Of a stretch of 48,162 nucleotides of DNA, positions 8,776 to 17,068 are shown one piece after another. The stretch covers positions 1 to 48,162 of the forward strand of contig CAZRQF010000002.1 in assembly GCA_964602275.1 (NCBI GenBank), written 5' to 3'. The position numbers and the translations under genes were made by a program. Position 1 is the first letter of the stretch. Each line of letters opens with the position of its first letter. The notes below the pieces were generated by a model, which worked only from the letters and a program-made list of their open reading frames with translations, searched no databases and was not told the DNA's origin. This stretch comes from RGIG6291 sp964602275 (GTDB taxonomy: Bacteria > Bacillota > Clostridia > TANB77 > UBA1234).

Positions 8776-9994
8776 TGCTTCTAGATATTTTAGAAATTTG
8801 ATTAATTAAAATAGTAATAAGTATAAGTGTTGTAAATGATAGTAATAGAAAATGATTACTTTCTTTTATCGAAGAATTGCCATAACTAAAGGTTTGGACG
8901 GAAGCCCAGTTTAAAAAAGAGGTGTATTTTGCAACTACAAAAGTTAGAATGCTAGCGATAAAACCTTGGAGTATTTTCCCTATTAAATATGGTGCAAGCG
9001 ATAAATCCGTATGTGAGATTATGCTACTAACTTGCATGCAAATTGAAAGACCGCCAAAACCTAATATAAAAGCGGCAATTGCCAATAGTTCTGGAGTTAC
9101 CATATTTATTTTTGATAATTCTGAAATGCCACCCGTTACTTCTAAGATACCATTAAATATTGCGAGAGAAGCTTCAGTTGGAAATGAAAGTAGATTTAGC
9201 ATATTTGATATTATATTTGCGAAGAATGTTGATATATTTGCCATCATTAGTATGTTTGCAAGCACAGAAAAAAATATCATATATCCACAAATAACGAGCA
9301 ATGTGGATATGCTGTTTTTTATAGCGCTACCCATAATGTTTCCAAGCATGGATAGCTTAAAAGCTTCTTTACTATTGGCTTTATAGGAATTTTGTGGTAT
9401 AATTTTCTCGTTAGAGTGATAAAACCTAAATAATATTCCAACGAGAATACTAGATAAAAAATGGGTAAGGAGTAAAAGTAGACCGATTTTGCTATCATTA
9501 AACATGCCTACGCCAACTGAGCCAATTATAAAAAGCGGACCTGATGTGTTGGTGAAAGCAAGTAGTCGTTCGCCTTCGGTTTTAGTGCATGAATTACTTT
9601 CTCGTAAGCCACTTACTATTTTAGCACCAACGGGATAACCTGAGGACATTCCCATTACGATGGCAAATGCACCGCAACCGGGTACTTTAAATATTGGTCG
9701 TATTATTGGCTCTAATATTTTACCGATAAGTTCCATAATGTTTGTTGCTTTTATAAGTTCTATGCATATGAAAAATGGCAGTAGCGATGGAAATACATTG
9801 TTTGCCCATAGCATAAAACCTTTGTGTGCACTTTTGTAGGAGCTTTCAGAAAAAATTACTATACATATTAGAAAAGCTATAATAATGCAAGGAAAGATAT
9901 ATTTTCTTATTTTTATGAATTTGAAATTTATTTTATCTAGCGGTATTAGAATAAAGCTTATCGATAATATTATAAAAAATAATAAATATAACAA
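8756..9994 (-). CDS. ylbJ: Sporulation integral membrane protein YlbJ
   Basis: 412-residue multi-pass membrane protein with a nucleoside-recognition (Gate) type domain. The segments PSLLPFFICIEL, GCGAFAIVMGMSSGYPVGAK and FTNTSGPLFIIGSVG are characteristic of YlbJ, which is needed for spore cortex formation in Bacillus. The start is TTG at 9994: a good AGGTGA lies at 10006-10001 on the reverse strand, 6 nt upstream, and no ATG is better placed. Transcribed alone, divergent from the methyltransferase with only 43 nt between starts. Its presence suggests a spore-forming lineage, though no other sporulation-specific gene is in view. Confidence 0.85.
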   Translation of the reverse strand: MLYLLFFIILSISFILIPLDKINFKFIKIRKYIFPCIIIAFLICIVIFSESSYKSAHKGFMLWANNVFPSLLPFFICIELIKATNIMELIGKILEPIIRPIFKVPGCGAFAIVMGMSSGYPVGAKIVSGLRESNSCTKTEGERLLAFTNTSGPLFIIGSVGVGMFNDSKIGLLLLLTHFLSSILVGILFRFYHSNEKIIPQNSYKANSKEAFKLSMLGNIMGSAIKNSISTLLVICGYMIFFSVLANILMMANISTFFANIISNMLNLLSFPTEASLAIFNGILEVTGGISELSKINMVTPELLAIAAFILGFGGLSICMQVSSIISHTDLSLAPYLIGKILQGFIASILTFVVAKYTSFLNWASVQTFSYGNSSIKESNHFLLLSFTTLILITILINQISKISRSKKKDTI

Positions 9995-10037
9995 ATAAAA
10001 TCACCTATGTAATATGTATTTAAGAAAGGAAAAAAAT

Positions 10038-10898
10038 ATGATTATTTCAAATGAATGGAAAGATTATGAAATACTAGACATGGCAAATGGGGAGAAACTT
10101 GAAAGGTGGGGAAATATTATATTAATACGCCCTGACCCTCAAATAATATGGAAAAATAAATCAAAGCCAGAGCTATGGAAAAATGCTCACGCTCATTATC
10201 ATAGAAGTAAGACTGGTGGCGGTCAATGGGAATATTTGAAAAAAATTCCTGAAAGTTGGCAAATAAAATACAAAGATTTAACTTTTAATTTAAAACCGAT
10301 GGGGTTTAAGCATACAGGACTTTTCCCAGAGCAAGCTGCTAATTGGGATTTTATGATAGATAAGATTAAGAAAGCTGATAGACCAATAAAAGTGTTGAAT
10401 TTGTTTGCGTATACTGGCGGTGCAAGTGTTGCGTGTAGCTATGCAGGTGCTTCTGTATGCCATGTTGATTCTTCAAAGGGAATGACAGCTTGGGCTAAAG
10501 AAAATGTAGCTTCATCAGCTCTTAGCGATAGACCTGTTAGATTTATAATTGATGATGTTGTAAAGTTTGTTCAAAGGGAGATAAGAAGAGGAAACAAGTA
10601 TGATGCAATCGTCATGGATCCGCCATCTTATGGTAGAGGCGCAAATGGCGAAGTTTGGAACATAGAAGAAAGTTTATATAATTTAGTTGAATTATGTACT
10701 CAAGTTCTTTCAGATGATCCATTGTTTTTCTTGATTAATTCTTATACAACTGGGCTTGCACCGACAATTCTAACGAATGTTTTGTCGCTTACAATAAAGA
10801 AAAAAGGAAAAATATCATCGGGCGAAATTGGACTACCTATGAAGGATAGCAATTTGATTTTGCCTTGCGGAATATATGGTAGGTGGGAAAAATGTTAA
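10038..10898 (+). CDS. RlmI-like class I SAM-dependent RNA methyltransferase
   Basis: 286 residues from the ATG at 10038 (AAAGGA upstream; the in-frame ATG at 10014 overlaps this region and lacks a site). The SAM-binding core is VLNLFAYTGGASVA (about 117-130), followed by an acidic loop HVDSSKG. The catalytic-type motif is MDPPSYG. This matches the rRNA large-subunit methyltransferase family of RlmI/YccW, but without the N-terminal PUA domain. Its exact rRNA target cannot be read from sequence. It overlaps the next gene by 7 nt, so the two are translated from one transcript: a methyltransferase and a pseudouridine synthase, both acting on RNA. Confidence 0.85.
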   Translation: MIISNEWKDYEILDMANGEKLERWGNIILIRPDPQIIWKNKSKPELWKNAHAHYHRSKTGGGQWEYLKKIPESWQIKYKDLTFNLKPMGFKHTGLFPEQAANWDFMIDKIKKADRPIKVLNLFAYTGGASVACSYAGASVCHVDSSKGMTAWAKENVASSALSDRPVRFIIDDVVKFVQREIRRGNKYDAIVMDPPSYGRGANGEVWNIEESLYNLVELCTQVLSDDPLFFLINSYTTGLAPTILTNVLSLTIKKKGKISSGEIGLPMKDSNLILPCGIYGRWEKC

Positions 10899-11554
10899 AT
10901 GTAATTTATGAGGATAATCATATTATCGTAGTTCAAAAACCTGTAAATATTGCTTCACAAGCTGATAAAACAGGCGATACGGATATGCTAACGATGGTTA
11001 AAGACTACATAAAAGAAAAATACAATAAACCTGGAAATGTATATGTGGGGCTTGTGCATAGACTAGATAGACCAGTAGGCGGAATTATGGTTTTTGCTAA
11101 AACTTCCAAAGCTGCTGCTAGACTATCAGAAAGTATTCGCTCAAAAGATTTTCAAAAAACATATCTTGCGGTTGTGCATAATGAAAATTTGAAAAATGAA
11201 GATATTTTTGAAGATTATTTATATAAAAATGAAGCACTAAATAAAAGCATGGTTGTTTCAAAAGAAAAACATGGTGCAAAGCTTTCAAGGCTTAGCTATA
11301 AAATAATTAAATCGTGTAATGACTTAAGTCTAGTAGAAATAAAACTAGAAACGGGCAGACATCATCAAATAAGAGTGCAGTTTTCGAGTAGGGGAAATAG
11401 CCTATATGGTGATCAAAAGTATGGCAAAGGCCCATCTAATACGCAGATTGCTTTATGGGCATACAAAATAGAATTTAAGCATCCAACGCAAGATAAGATG
11501 CTAACTTTTGAATGTATGCCAAACCCAGTCGGAATATGGGAAAAATTTATTTAA
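10892..11554 (+). CDS. RluA-family pseudouridine synthase without S4 domain
   Basis: 220 residues from ATG 10892 (AGGTGGG at 10881-10887); a GTG at 10883 is a weaker alternative. It isomerises uridine to pseudouridine in RNA. The catalytic motif HRLDRPVGG (about residues 57-65) contains the essential Asp, and ETGRHHQIRVQ is the second conserved block. It starts directly at the catalytic domain, with no S4 RNA-binding domain, like RluA/TruC-type enzymes. It overlaps the upstream methyltransferase by 7 nt. Target RNA unknown. Confidence 0.88.
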   Translation: MLNVIYEDNHIIVVQKPVNIASQADKTGDTDMLTMVKDYIKEKYNKPGNVYVGLVHRLDRPVGGIMVFAKTSKAAARLSESIRSKDFQKTYLAVVHNENLKNEDIFEDYLYKNEALNKSMVVSKEKHGAKLSRLSYKIIKSCNDLSLVEIKLETGRHHQIRVQFSSRGNSLYGDQKYGKGPSNTQIALWAYKIEFKHPTQDKMLTFECMPNPVGIWEKFI

Positions 11555-11560
11555 AAATAG

Positions 11561-11602
11561 AAAAGTCAAAAATCTAAAAATTAGGTTTTTGACTTTTTTA
11601 TT
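11561..11602. terminator. Bidirectional terminator between two RluA-type genes
   Basis: A 17-nt arm (11561-11577) pairs with 11581-11597 around an AAA loop with one mismatch. Ts flank it on the + side and As on the other. It lies between convergent genes that end at 11554 and 11605. Confidence 0.85.
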
Positions 11603-11604
11603 TT

Positions 11605-12468
11605 TTATATTTTGATTGTAGTTCCTTTTAAGTAACTTAGTTCTTCAGATGCCTCCTCAAAAGTTAGCTTATAAGCTTCTAGCTCTTGATATTTTTTGCC
11701 GAACTGTTTATTTATAGCATTAATGCCATATTTGCCGTCACCTATTATTGGAAGTCCTACATGTGCAAGATGTGCTCGTATTTGGTGAGTTTTACCAGTA
11801 ATGAGTTCAACTTCTAAAGTAGAAGTGCCGTCTTTATTTTTGTTAAGCAAAGTGTATTTTGTGATTATTTCTTGATAGCCTTTTTTCTTAATGTCAGATA
11901 TTAATACTTTGCTATTTTTACTATCCTTGAACAAAAAAGCTTTTAGAGTTGCAGAATTTTGTTTTGGCTGACCGTATACTGTACATCTATAAAATTTTCT
12001 TATCTTACGCTCTTTAATTAGCTCAAACATTTTTTCTCTAATTTTATCGTTTTTGGCAAATATTACAAGCCCTGAAGTGTTTCTATCTAAGCGGTGGCAC
12101 GCTTTAATATTTGGATTTTGATAATATTCACATAGATATTTATCTAGTCCCTTTTCTTTAATATCACTTTCTACAGTTAGTTCTTTTGGCTTATTTGCAA
12201 TTACTATATTATCATCTTCATAAGCAATAATATCAGGAGTTACCAAAAAAGTAGAGTGGTTTTCTAAAAGTTCGTCTTTAATATATATAGTGACTTTATC
12301 ATTTTCATTTACGGTTATATTTTCGTTTACTTTTATGTCATTTATTCTAATGTCTTTATTTCTTAAAGCTTTACAGATAGTGCCGTAAGATAGGCTATTA
12401 AATTGGTTTTGCAAGAAAGCGGAAAGCTTCTTGCCTGAATTTTTTTTATCAACAATTAAATTTTTCAT
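11605..12468 (-). CDS. RluA/RluD-family pseudouridine synthase with S4 domain
   Basis: 287 residues. An N-terminal S4 RNA-binding domain (about 10-65) is followed by the catalytic domain with HRLDRNTSG and the ITGKTHQIRAHLAH block; IIGDGKYG is also typical. It probably modifies large-subunit rRNA. The start ATG at 12468 has no Shine-Dalgarno sequence. The promoter (TTGATA-17-TATAAT, 12506-12478) ends only 9 nt before the ATG, so the mRNA is predicted to be leaderless or nearly so. It converges on a second RluA-type gene (10892-11554). Confidence 0.9.
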   Translation of the reverse strand: MKNLIVDKKNSGKKLSAFLQNQFNSLSYGTICKALRNKDIRINDIKVNENITVNENDKVTIYIKDELLENHSTFLVTPDIIAYEDDNIVIANKPKELTVESDIKEKGLDKYLCEYYQNPNIKACHRLDRNTSGLVIFAKNDKIREKMFELIKERKIRKFYRCTVYGQPKQNSATLKAFLFKDSKNSKVLISDIKKKGYQEIITKYTLLNKNKDGTSTLEVELITGKTHQIRAHLAHVGLPIIGDGKYGINAINKQFGKKYQELEAYKLTFEEASEELSYLKGTTIKI

Positions 12469-12477
12469 AATACGACA

Positions 12478-12506
12478 ATTATATATTATTTATGTTAAAT
12501 TATCAA
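12478..12506 (-). promoter_or_regulatory. Promoter giving a nearly leaderless mRNA
   Basis: Reverse strand: TTGATA (12506-12501), 17 bp, TATAAT (12483-12478). A start of transcription 7 nt after the -10 (A at 12471) leaves a 5' leader of about 3 nt before ATG at 12468. Confidence 0.7.
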
Positions 12507-12671
12507 TAAAAAAGCTAAAAAGAATATTCCAAAAATTGGATACACAGCGTGGTAGTTTTGCAAAAGGCAAAATACCTTTTTATTTTGTGTTTTTTGACCT
12601 TTGCTATGGACAAAAAAGTAGTAATAATATAAAATGAAAATCGCAATATGTGATACATGGGGGAATTTTAT

Positions 12672-13202
12672 ATGAATATATGGCATGATTTAAATGATAG
12701 CAGAGTTACACCTGAAAAATTTACGGCGGTTATCGAGATTTCTAAGGGTGGAAAAAACAAGTATGAGCTAGATAAGGAAACTGGTTTTTTGAAATTAGAT
12801 AGGGTGCTTTATACATCGACACATTATCCAGCAAATTATGGTTTTATTCCAAGAACTTATTCGGAAGATAATGACCCGTTAGATGTTTTGGTGTTATGCC
12901 AAGAAACGATAATTCCACTTACATTGGTTGAATGTAAGCCGATAGGGGTTTTATACATGGTAGATGGGGACGAAGCGGACGAAAAGGTTATTTCAGTTCC
13001 TTGCAACGATCCATCAATGTCTTGTTATAACGATATTTCAGAGTTACCAACTCATATTTTTGATGAGATTTCTAATTTCTTTGAAGTGTATAAGACATTG
13101 GAAAAGAAGCATACAGCGATAAAACAGTTAGGCGACAAGGATGAAGCGAGAAGATGCATAAAAAGATGTATTGAATCGTATCGTGAAAAATTTGAAAGTT
13201 AG
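12672..13202 (+). CDS. ppa: Inorganic pyrophosphatase, family I
   Basis: 176 residues. It hydrolyses pyrophosphate to phosphate and so drives biosynthetic reactions. The metal-binding signature EDNDPLDVLVL and the second acidic cluster DGDEADEKVISV are both present, as is the Lys/Tyr-rich N-terminus (KYELDKETG). Length is normal for the bacterial hexameric form. The ATG at 12672 is preferred over 12657 because GGGGGAA at 12659-12665 serves as its ribosome binding site. First gene of a tightly spaced run ppa-TPR-uppP-folD (gaps 20, 13 and 18 nt). The gap before it (12469-12656) is AT-rich, with a weak AAAAGG/CCTTTT hairpin near 12560 and no clear consensus promoter. Confidence 0.93.
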   Translation: MNIWHDLNDSRVTPEKFTAVIEISKGGKNKYELDKETGFLKLDRVLYTSTHYPANYGFIPRTYSEDNDPLDVLVLCQETIIPLTLVECKPIGVLYMVDGDEADEKVISVPCNDPSMSCYNDISELPTHIFDEISNFFEVYKTLEKKHTAIKQLGDKDEARRCIKRCIESYREKFES

Positions 13203-13222
13203 TAGTTGAAGGGATAAGTAAT

Positions 13223-14395
13223 ATGTTGTTAGAAAGAGTAGTTTATAGTATTTTATGTTTAGTGTTATTAGTTTACATGGTGAGTAAGTATTTTAAAGAA
13301 CACAATAATATATATTTGGCAATGGTTGGACTTCAGATAATGGGCACAACGGTACAATTATTATCATTGTTTACTAATATTTACATGGATATTTTTGTTC
13401 AGGTTTATATATTAATTTTTGGAATAATTGTTCCAGCGAGTATATTTATAACAGAGTATGCCGGAATGGATTTAACTGAAACTATGGACATAAAATTTGG
13501 TGACTATTATGCAAAAAAAGCAGAATACGATAAGGCAATTGAGAGATACAAAAAAGCGATAGCTAGAAATAGTAAAAATCCATTAACATTTTCAAAACTT
13601 GGTAAAGTGTATAATGCTATTGGAGATAGAAGAACGGCTTTTGATAAGTTTGCAAAGGCAGTTGAACTTAATAGAAAAGATTATGAGTCATATTATGAAA
13701 TTGGAATTATTTTTAATGAACTTGGTAAAAAATCCGATGCGAAGATTATGCTAGATAACGCACTTCGCATAAAACCTGATTATACACCAGCATCTGAACT
13801 TTTGGCAGTTGTTTTGTGTGCTCAAAATAAGTATGATGAAGCTATAAATGTCTATAAAGATGCGATTAGATATGAACCGGATAATTATCAACTTTATTAT
13901 AGTATGGGCATAGTTCGTACCGAGCTAAGAGATTTTAATGAAGCAAAGGATTGCTACGAAAAAGCAATAGAATTAAATCCTGATTTGTATGAGGCGTATT
14001 TTAGTTTGGGGCAAATACATTTGTTAAAGGGCGAGCTAATAGATGCGGAAACTATGTTTAAAAGAGCTCTTTACAATAAAGATTTAGCAGCTAAGTCATA
14101 TTATCAACTAGCAAAAGTATATATATTAAATGGGGAAGATATAAAGGCTGTTACATATTTAGAGTACGCAATAGAGATAGATGCTTCATATAGATATAAA
14201 GCTGATAGCGAGCCTTTATTTGAAAAAATCAAAGATTATTTAACGGGATTACACATGGTTTCTCAAGTTCAAATGAAACTTGAAAAAGAAATTGATAAAA
14301 AGGTTAGTGAAAATTATAAATCTGAAGACTATCAGCAAATAGATGATGAGGAAGCACAGTTTAACTATATGGATAGATTTTCGGATAAATCTTAA
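13223..14395 (+). CDS. Membrane-anchored TPR protein
   Basis: 390 residues. Two or three N-terminal membrane helices (about 5-75) are followed by roughly seven tandem tetratricopeptide repeats (about 93-330) with clear signatures such as YDKAIERYKKAI, AKDCYEKAIELNPD and AYFSLGQIHLLKG. A short charged tail follows. TPR domains are protein-protein scaffolds; no enzymatic motif is visible. It lies between ppa and uppP in one run, so a scaffold role in envelope biogenesis is possible, but this is only inference from position. RBS AAGGGAT at 13208-13214. Confidence 0.8.
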   Translation: MLLERVVYSILCLVLLVYMVSKYFKEHNNIYLAMVGLQIMGTTVQLLSLFTNIYMDIFVQVYILIFGIIVPASIFITEYAGMDLTETMDIKFGDYYAKKAEYDKAIERYKKAIARNSKNPLTFSKLGKVYNAIGDRRTAFDKFAKAVELNRKDYESYYEIGIIFNELGKKSDAKIMLDNALRIKPDYTPASELLAVVLCAQNKYDEAINVYKDAIRYEPDNYQLYYSMGIVRTELRDFNEAKDCYEKAIELNPDLYEAYFSLGQIHLLKGELIDAETMFKRALYNKDLAAKSYYQLAKVYILNGEDIKAVTYLEYAIEIDASYRYKADSEPLFEKIKDYLTGLHMVSQVQMKLEKEIDKKVSENYKSEDYQQIDDEEAQFNYMDRFSDKS

Positions 14396-14408
14396 GGAGT
14401 GAGTACAT

Positions 14409-15194
14409 ATGAGTGCAATACAAGCTTTAGTTTTAGGAGTTGTGCAAGGTCTTACGGAGTTATTACCAATTTCAAGCTCGGGACATTTATATTTAATTCC
14501 TTGGTTTTTTAATTGGTCTAATATTCCAGATTCTTTTGATGTTGCATTGCATGCAGGAACACTTTTAGCAATAGCATTATTTTTCTTTAAAGACTGGCTC
14601 GATTTGCTAAAAGGTGCATATAGGCAAGTTGTTCATAAAGAAAAAAATCCGGAAGGAAAAATGTTTTTTTACTTAGTTTGTGCAACAATACCTAGTGGAA
14701 TAATAGGTTTTGTACTTGACAAATTTTGCGAAGATTTATTAACTAAACCATTAATAATTGCAATTGCATTAATTGTGATGGGTATATTGCTTTATGTGTT
14801 TGATAAAAAGTTTGAGTCAAAAGTTAAATACGAAGATATGACATTTAAACAAACTTTTATAATTGGAATGTCACAAATACTTGCATTTATACCTGGTGTT
14901 TCACGCTCGGGAATTACAATGACAACGGCAAGAGCTTTAAAAATAGAGCGTGAATCTGCTGCAAAGTATTCATTCATGCTTTCTGCACCAATAGTTTTGG
15001 CAGCTACTTTATATAAATTTAAAAGTTTTGTATTTGATATTCCGTTTATAATAGGCGTATTATCAAGTTTTATAGTTGGAATTTTAGTTATCAAGTTTTT
15101 GCTTAACTATTTAAAAAAGGGCGATTTTAAATATTTTGCAATTTATAGAGTTTTACTAGGTGTAACGGTTATATTAGTATACTTTTTAAGATAA
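14409..15194 (+). CDS. uppP: Undecaprenyl-diphosphatase UppP/BacA
   Basis: 261-residue membrane enzyme that dephosphorylates undecaprenyl pyrophosphate and so recycles the lipid carrier of wall synthesis; it also gives bacitracin resistance when overexpressed. Both hallmark motifs are present: GLTELLPISSSGHL (about 14-27) and PGVSRSGITMT (about 163-173). Multiple membrane helices and normal length. AAGGAG at 14394-14399 serves the ATG. It is 13 nt downstream of the TPR gene and 18 nt upstream of folD. Confidence 0.95.
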   Translation: MSAIQALVLGVVQGLTELLPISSSGHLYLIPWFFNWSNIPDSFDVALHAGTLLAIALFFFKDWLDLLKGAYRQVVHKEKNPEGKMFFYLVCATIPSGIIGFVLDKFCEDLLTKPLIIAIALIVMGILLYVFDKKFESKVKYEDMTFKQTFIIGMSQILAFIPGVSRSGITMTTARALKIERESAAKYSFMLSAPIVLAATLYKFKSFVFDIPFIIGVLSSFIVGILVIKFLLNYLKKGDFKYFAIYRVLLGVTVILVYFLR

Positions 15195-15212
15195 AATAGG
15201 AGGAATGTACAA

Positions 15213-16046
15213 ATGATATTAATTGATGGAAAAATGATTTCACAAAAAATTAAAAATGAATTAAAAAGAAAAGTAAGCACGCTTATAAAAAAGCCGAGTT
15301 TGGCTGTAATTAGAGTAGGCGAAGACGAAGCTTCTAAAATATATATAAAATTAAAACAAAAAATGTGTGAGGAATTGGGTATAACTTTTACTGAATATCA
15401 TTTGAATGAAAATATTGAGCAAGAAGACTTATTAGGACTTATACATAAATTAAATGCTGATGACGAAACAACAGCTATATTACTTCAAAGTCCTGTTCCA
15501 TACCATTTGAATATATTAGAGGCATTTAAAGCGATTTCGCCAGATAAAGATGTAGATGGATTTAATCCGGTAAATGTTGGAAAGCTTGCAATAGGGCAAC
15601 AAGCTTTTGCACCATGTACACCTATGGGTATTATGAGATTACTTTCAGAGTATAATATTGATGTAGAAGGCAAAAATTGCGTAGTAGTTGGTCGAAGCAA
15701 CATAGTGGGTAGACCAATGGCACAATTGCTAGTAAATGCAAATGGCACGGTTACGATTTGCCATTCTAAGACAAAAAATTTGGGCGAAATAACAAAAAAT
15801 GCTGATATATTGGTGGTAGCAATTGGAGTACCGGAATATATTACAGCAGATATGGTTAAAGATGGAGCAGTTGTTATTGATGTTGGAATAAATAGATTAC
15901 CAGACTCAAAAAAGATTGTGGGCGATATTGATTTTGAGAATGTTAAAGATAAATGTAGTTATATTACACCAGTACCAGGGGGCGTTGGACCGATGACTAT
16001 AATTACACTTATGGAAAATGTTATAAAAACTGCAGAAACGCTATAA
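15213..16046 (+). CDS. folD: Bifunctional methylenetetrahydrofolate dehydrogenase/cyclohydrolase
   Basis: 277 residues. It interconverts 5,10-methylene-THF and 10-formyl-THF with NADP, supplying one-carbon units for purines and formyl-Met. The signature blocks are present: the YIKLKQK region with catalytic Lys, LLQSPVPYHL, DKDVDGFNPVNVGKL, VVGRSNIVGRPMAQLL for the Rossmann fold, and TPVPGGVGPMTI near the end. Strong AGGAGG site. Last gene of the ppa operon; a terminator follows. Confidence 0.96.
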   Translation: MILIDGKMISQKIKNELKRKVSTLIKKPSLAVIRVGEDEASKIYIKLKQKMCEELGITFTEYHLNENIEQEDLLGLIHKLNADDETTAILLQSPVPYHLNILEAFKAISPDKDVDGFNPVNVGKLAIGQQAFAPCTPMGIMRLLSEYNIDVEGKNCVVVGRSNIVGRPMAQLLVNANGTVTICHSKTKNLGEITKNADILVVAIGVPEYITADMVKDGAVVIDVGINRLPDSKKIVGDIDFENVKDKCSYITPVPGGVGPMTIITLMENVIKTAETL

Positions 16047-16060
16047 AAGATGTGTGAGGG

Positions 16061-16101
16061 CACAGATTTAAGCTTTATATAGGCTTAGTCTGTGTTTTTT
16101 T
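16061..16101 (+). terminator. Intrinsic terminator after folD
   Basis: The arm 16061-16073 (CACAGATTTAAGC) pairs with 16083-16094 (GCTTAGTCTGTG), then seven Ts. dprA begins only 22 nt later and may depend on read-through or an unseen promoter. Confidence 0.85.
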
Positions 16102-16123
16102 ATTAAAAGAAAGGAAATGAAAT

Positions 16124-16984
16124 ATGAATTATTGGATTTGGTTTGCAAATATAAAGGGGTTAGGGAGCGTACAAAAGAAAAAATTGCTAGAAATATATGA
16201 TTCTCCAGAAAAAATATATAAAGCGAGTAAAATTAGTTTGGAGTCTACTGGCGTTTTAAGAAAAGGCATAGCGGAAGAAATTGATAAGAGCAAAAATGAC
16301 AGTCTTATAAAAAGATATGAAGATTATATGATAAAACATAATATATCAGTTATAAACATCGAGGATAAAGCTTATCCAAAACCTTTAAAAGAAATACACG
16401 ATCCGCCAATAACTATTTTTGCCAAAGGAAATGTCAACTTGCTAAATGATTTTTCTATTTCGATAGTTGGTTGTCGAGATGCAACTAATTATGGACTTTT
16501 GATGTCGAAAAAGTTAGCATATGATATAGCAATGAAAAATATAGTAATAGTAAGTGGACTTGCAAAAGGTATTGATGCGAGTGCTCACATAGGTGCACTT
16601 GCTGCAAAAGGAAAGACAATAGCTGTATTGGGATGCGGTGTAGATATTCCGTATCCTAAGCAAAATGTTGAACTATATAAGGAAATATTAAAAGAAAATT
16701 TAGTAATTTCTGAATATTTGGTTGGGACGAAGCCAGAAGCTGGTAATTTCCCTGCTAGAAACCGCATAATTAGCGGACTTTCGCAAGGCGTTATAGTTGT
16801 CGAGGCAAGAGAAAATAGTGGCAGTATTATAACTGTTGATTTTGCATTAGAACAAGGACGAAATGTTTATGCTGTCCCTGGAAATATTAATTCGCAAAAT
16901 AGTTTTGGCACAAATGAGCTTATAAAGCAAGGTGCAAAGCTAATTACGAATAGTCAAGATGTGCTAGAAGATATGGGGCTTTAA
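16124..16984 (+). CDS. dprA: DNA-processing protein DprA/Smf
   Basis: 286 residues. DprA loads RecA onto incoming single-stranded DNA during transformation. The Rossmann-like DNA-binding fold shows SIVGCRDATNYG, VSGLAKGIDASAH, AVLGCGVDIPYP and FPARNRIISGLS. A short helical N-terminal domain precedes it. The C-terminal winged helix of longer relatives is absent, as in the short Bacillus type. It suggests some capacity for DNA uptake or recombination, but no other competence gene is in view. In many Firmicutes dprA is next to topA, which is not so here. RBS AGAAAGGAA. Confidence 0.93.
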   Translation: MNYWIWFANIKGLGSVQKKKLLEIYDSPEKIYKASKISLESTGVLRKGIAEEIDKSKNDSLIKRYEDYMIKHNISVINIEDKAYPKPLKEIHDPPITIFAKGNVNLLNDFSISIVGCRDATNYGLLMSKKLAYDIAMKNIVIVSGLAKGIDASAHIGALAAKGKTIAVLGCGVDIPYPKQNVELYKEILKENLVISEYLVGTKPEAGNFPARNRIISGLSQGVIVVEARENSGSIITVDFALEQGRNVYAVPGNINSQNSFGTNELIKQGAKLITNSQDVLEDMGL

Positions 16985-17010
16985 GTGGCAGTAAATTTTA
17001 GCTTAATTTG

Positions 17011-17039
17011 TTTACATTTTAATGCTTTTCATATATAAT
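17011..17039 (+). promoter_or_regulatory. SigA-type promoter of the PBP gene
   Basis: TTTACA (17011-17016), 17 bp, TATAAT (17034-17039); the ATG is at 17069. Confidence 0.7.
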
Positions 17040-17068
17040 AATTTTGAATATTTATAGGAGGCGAGTAA

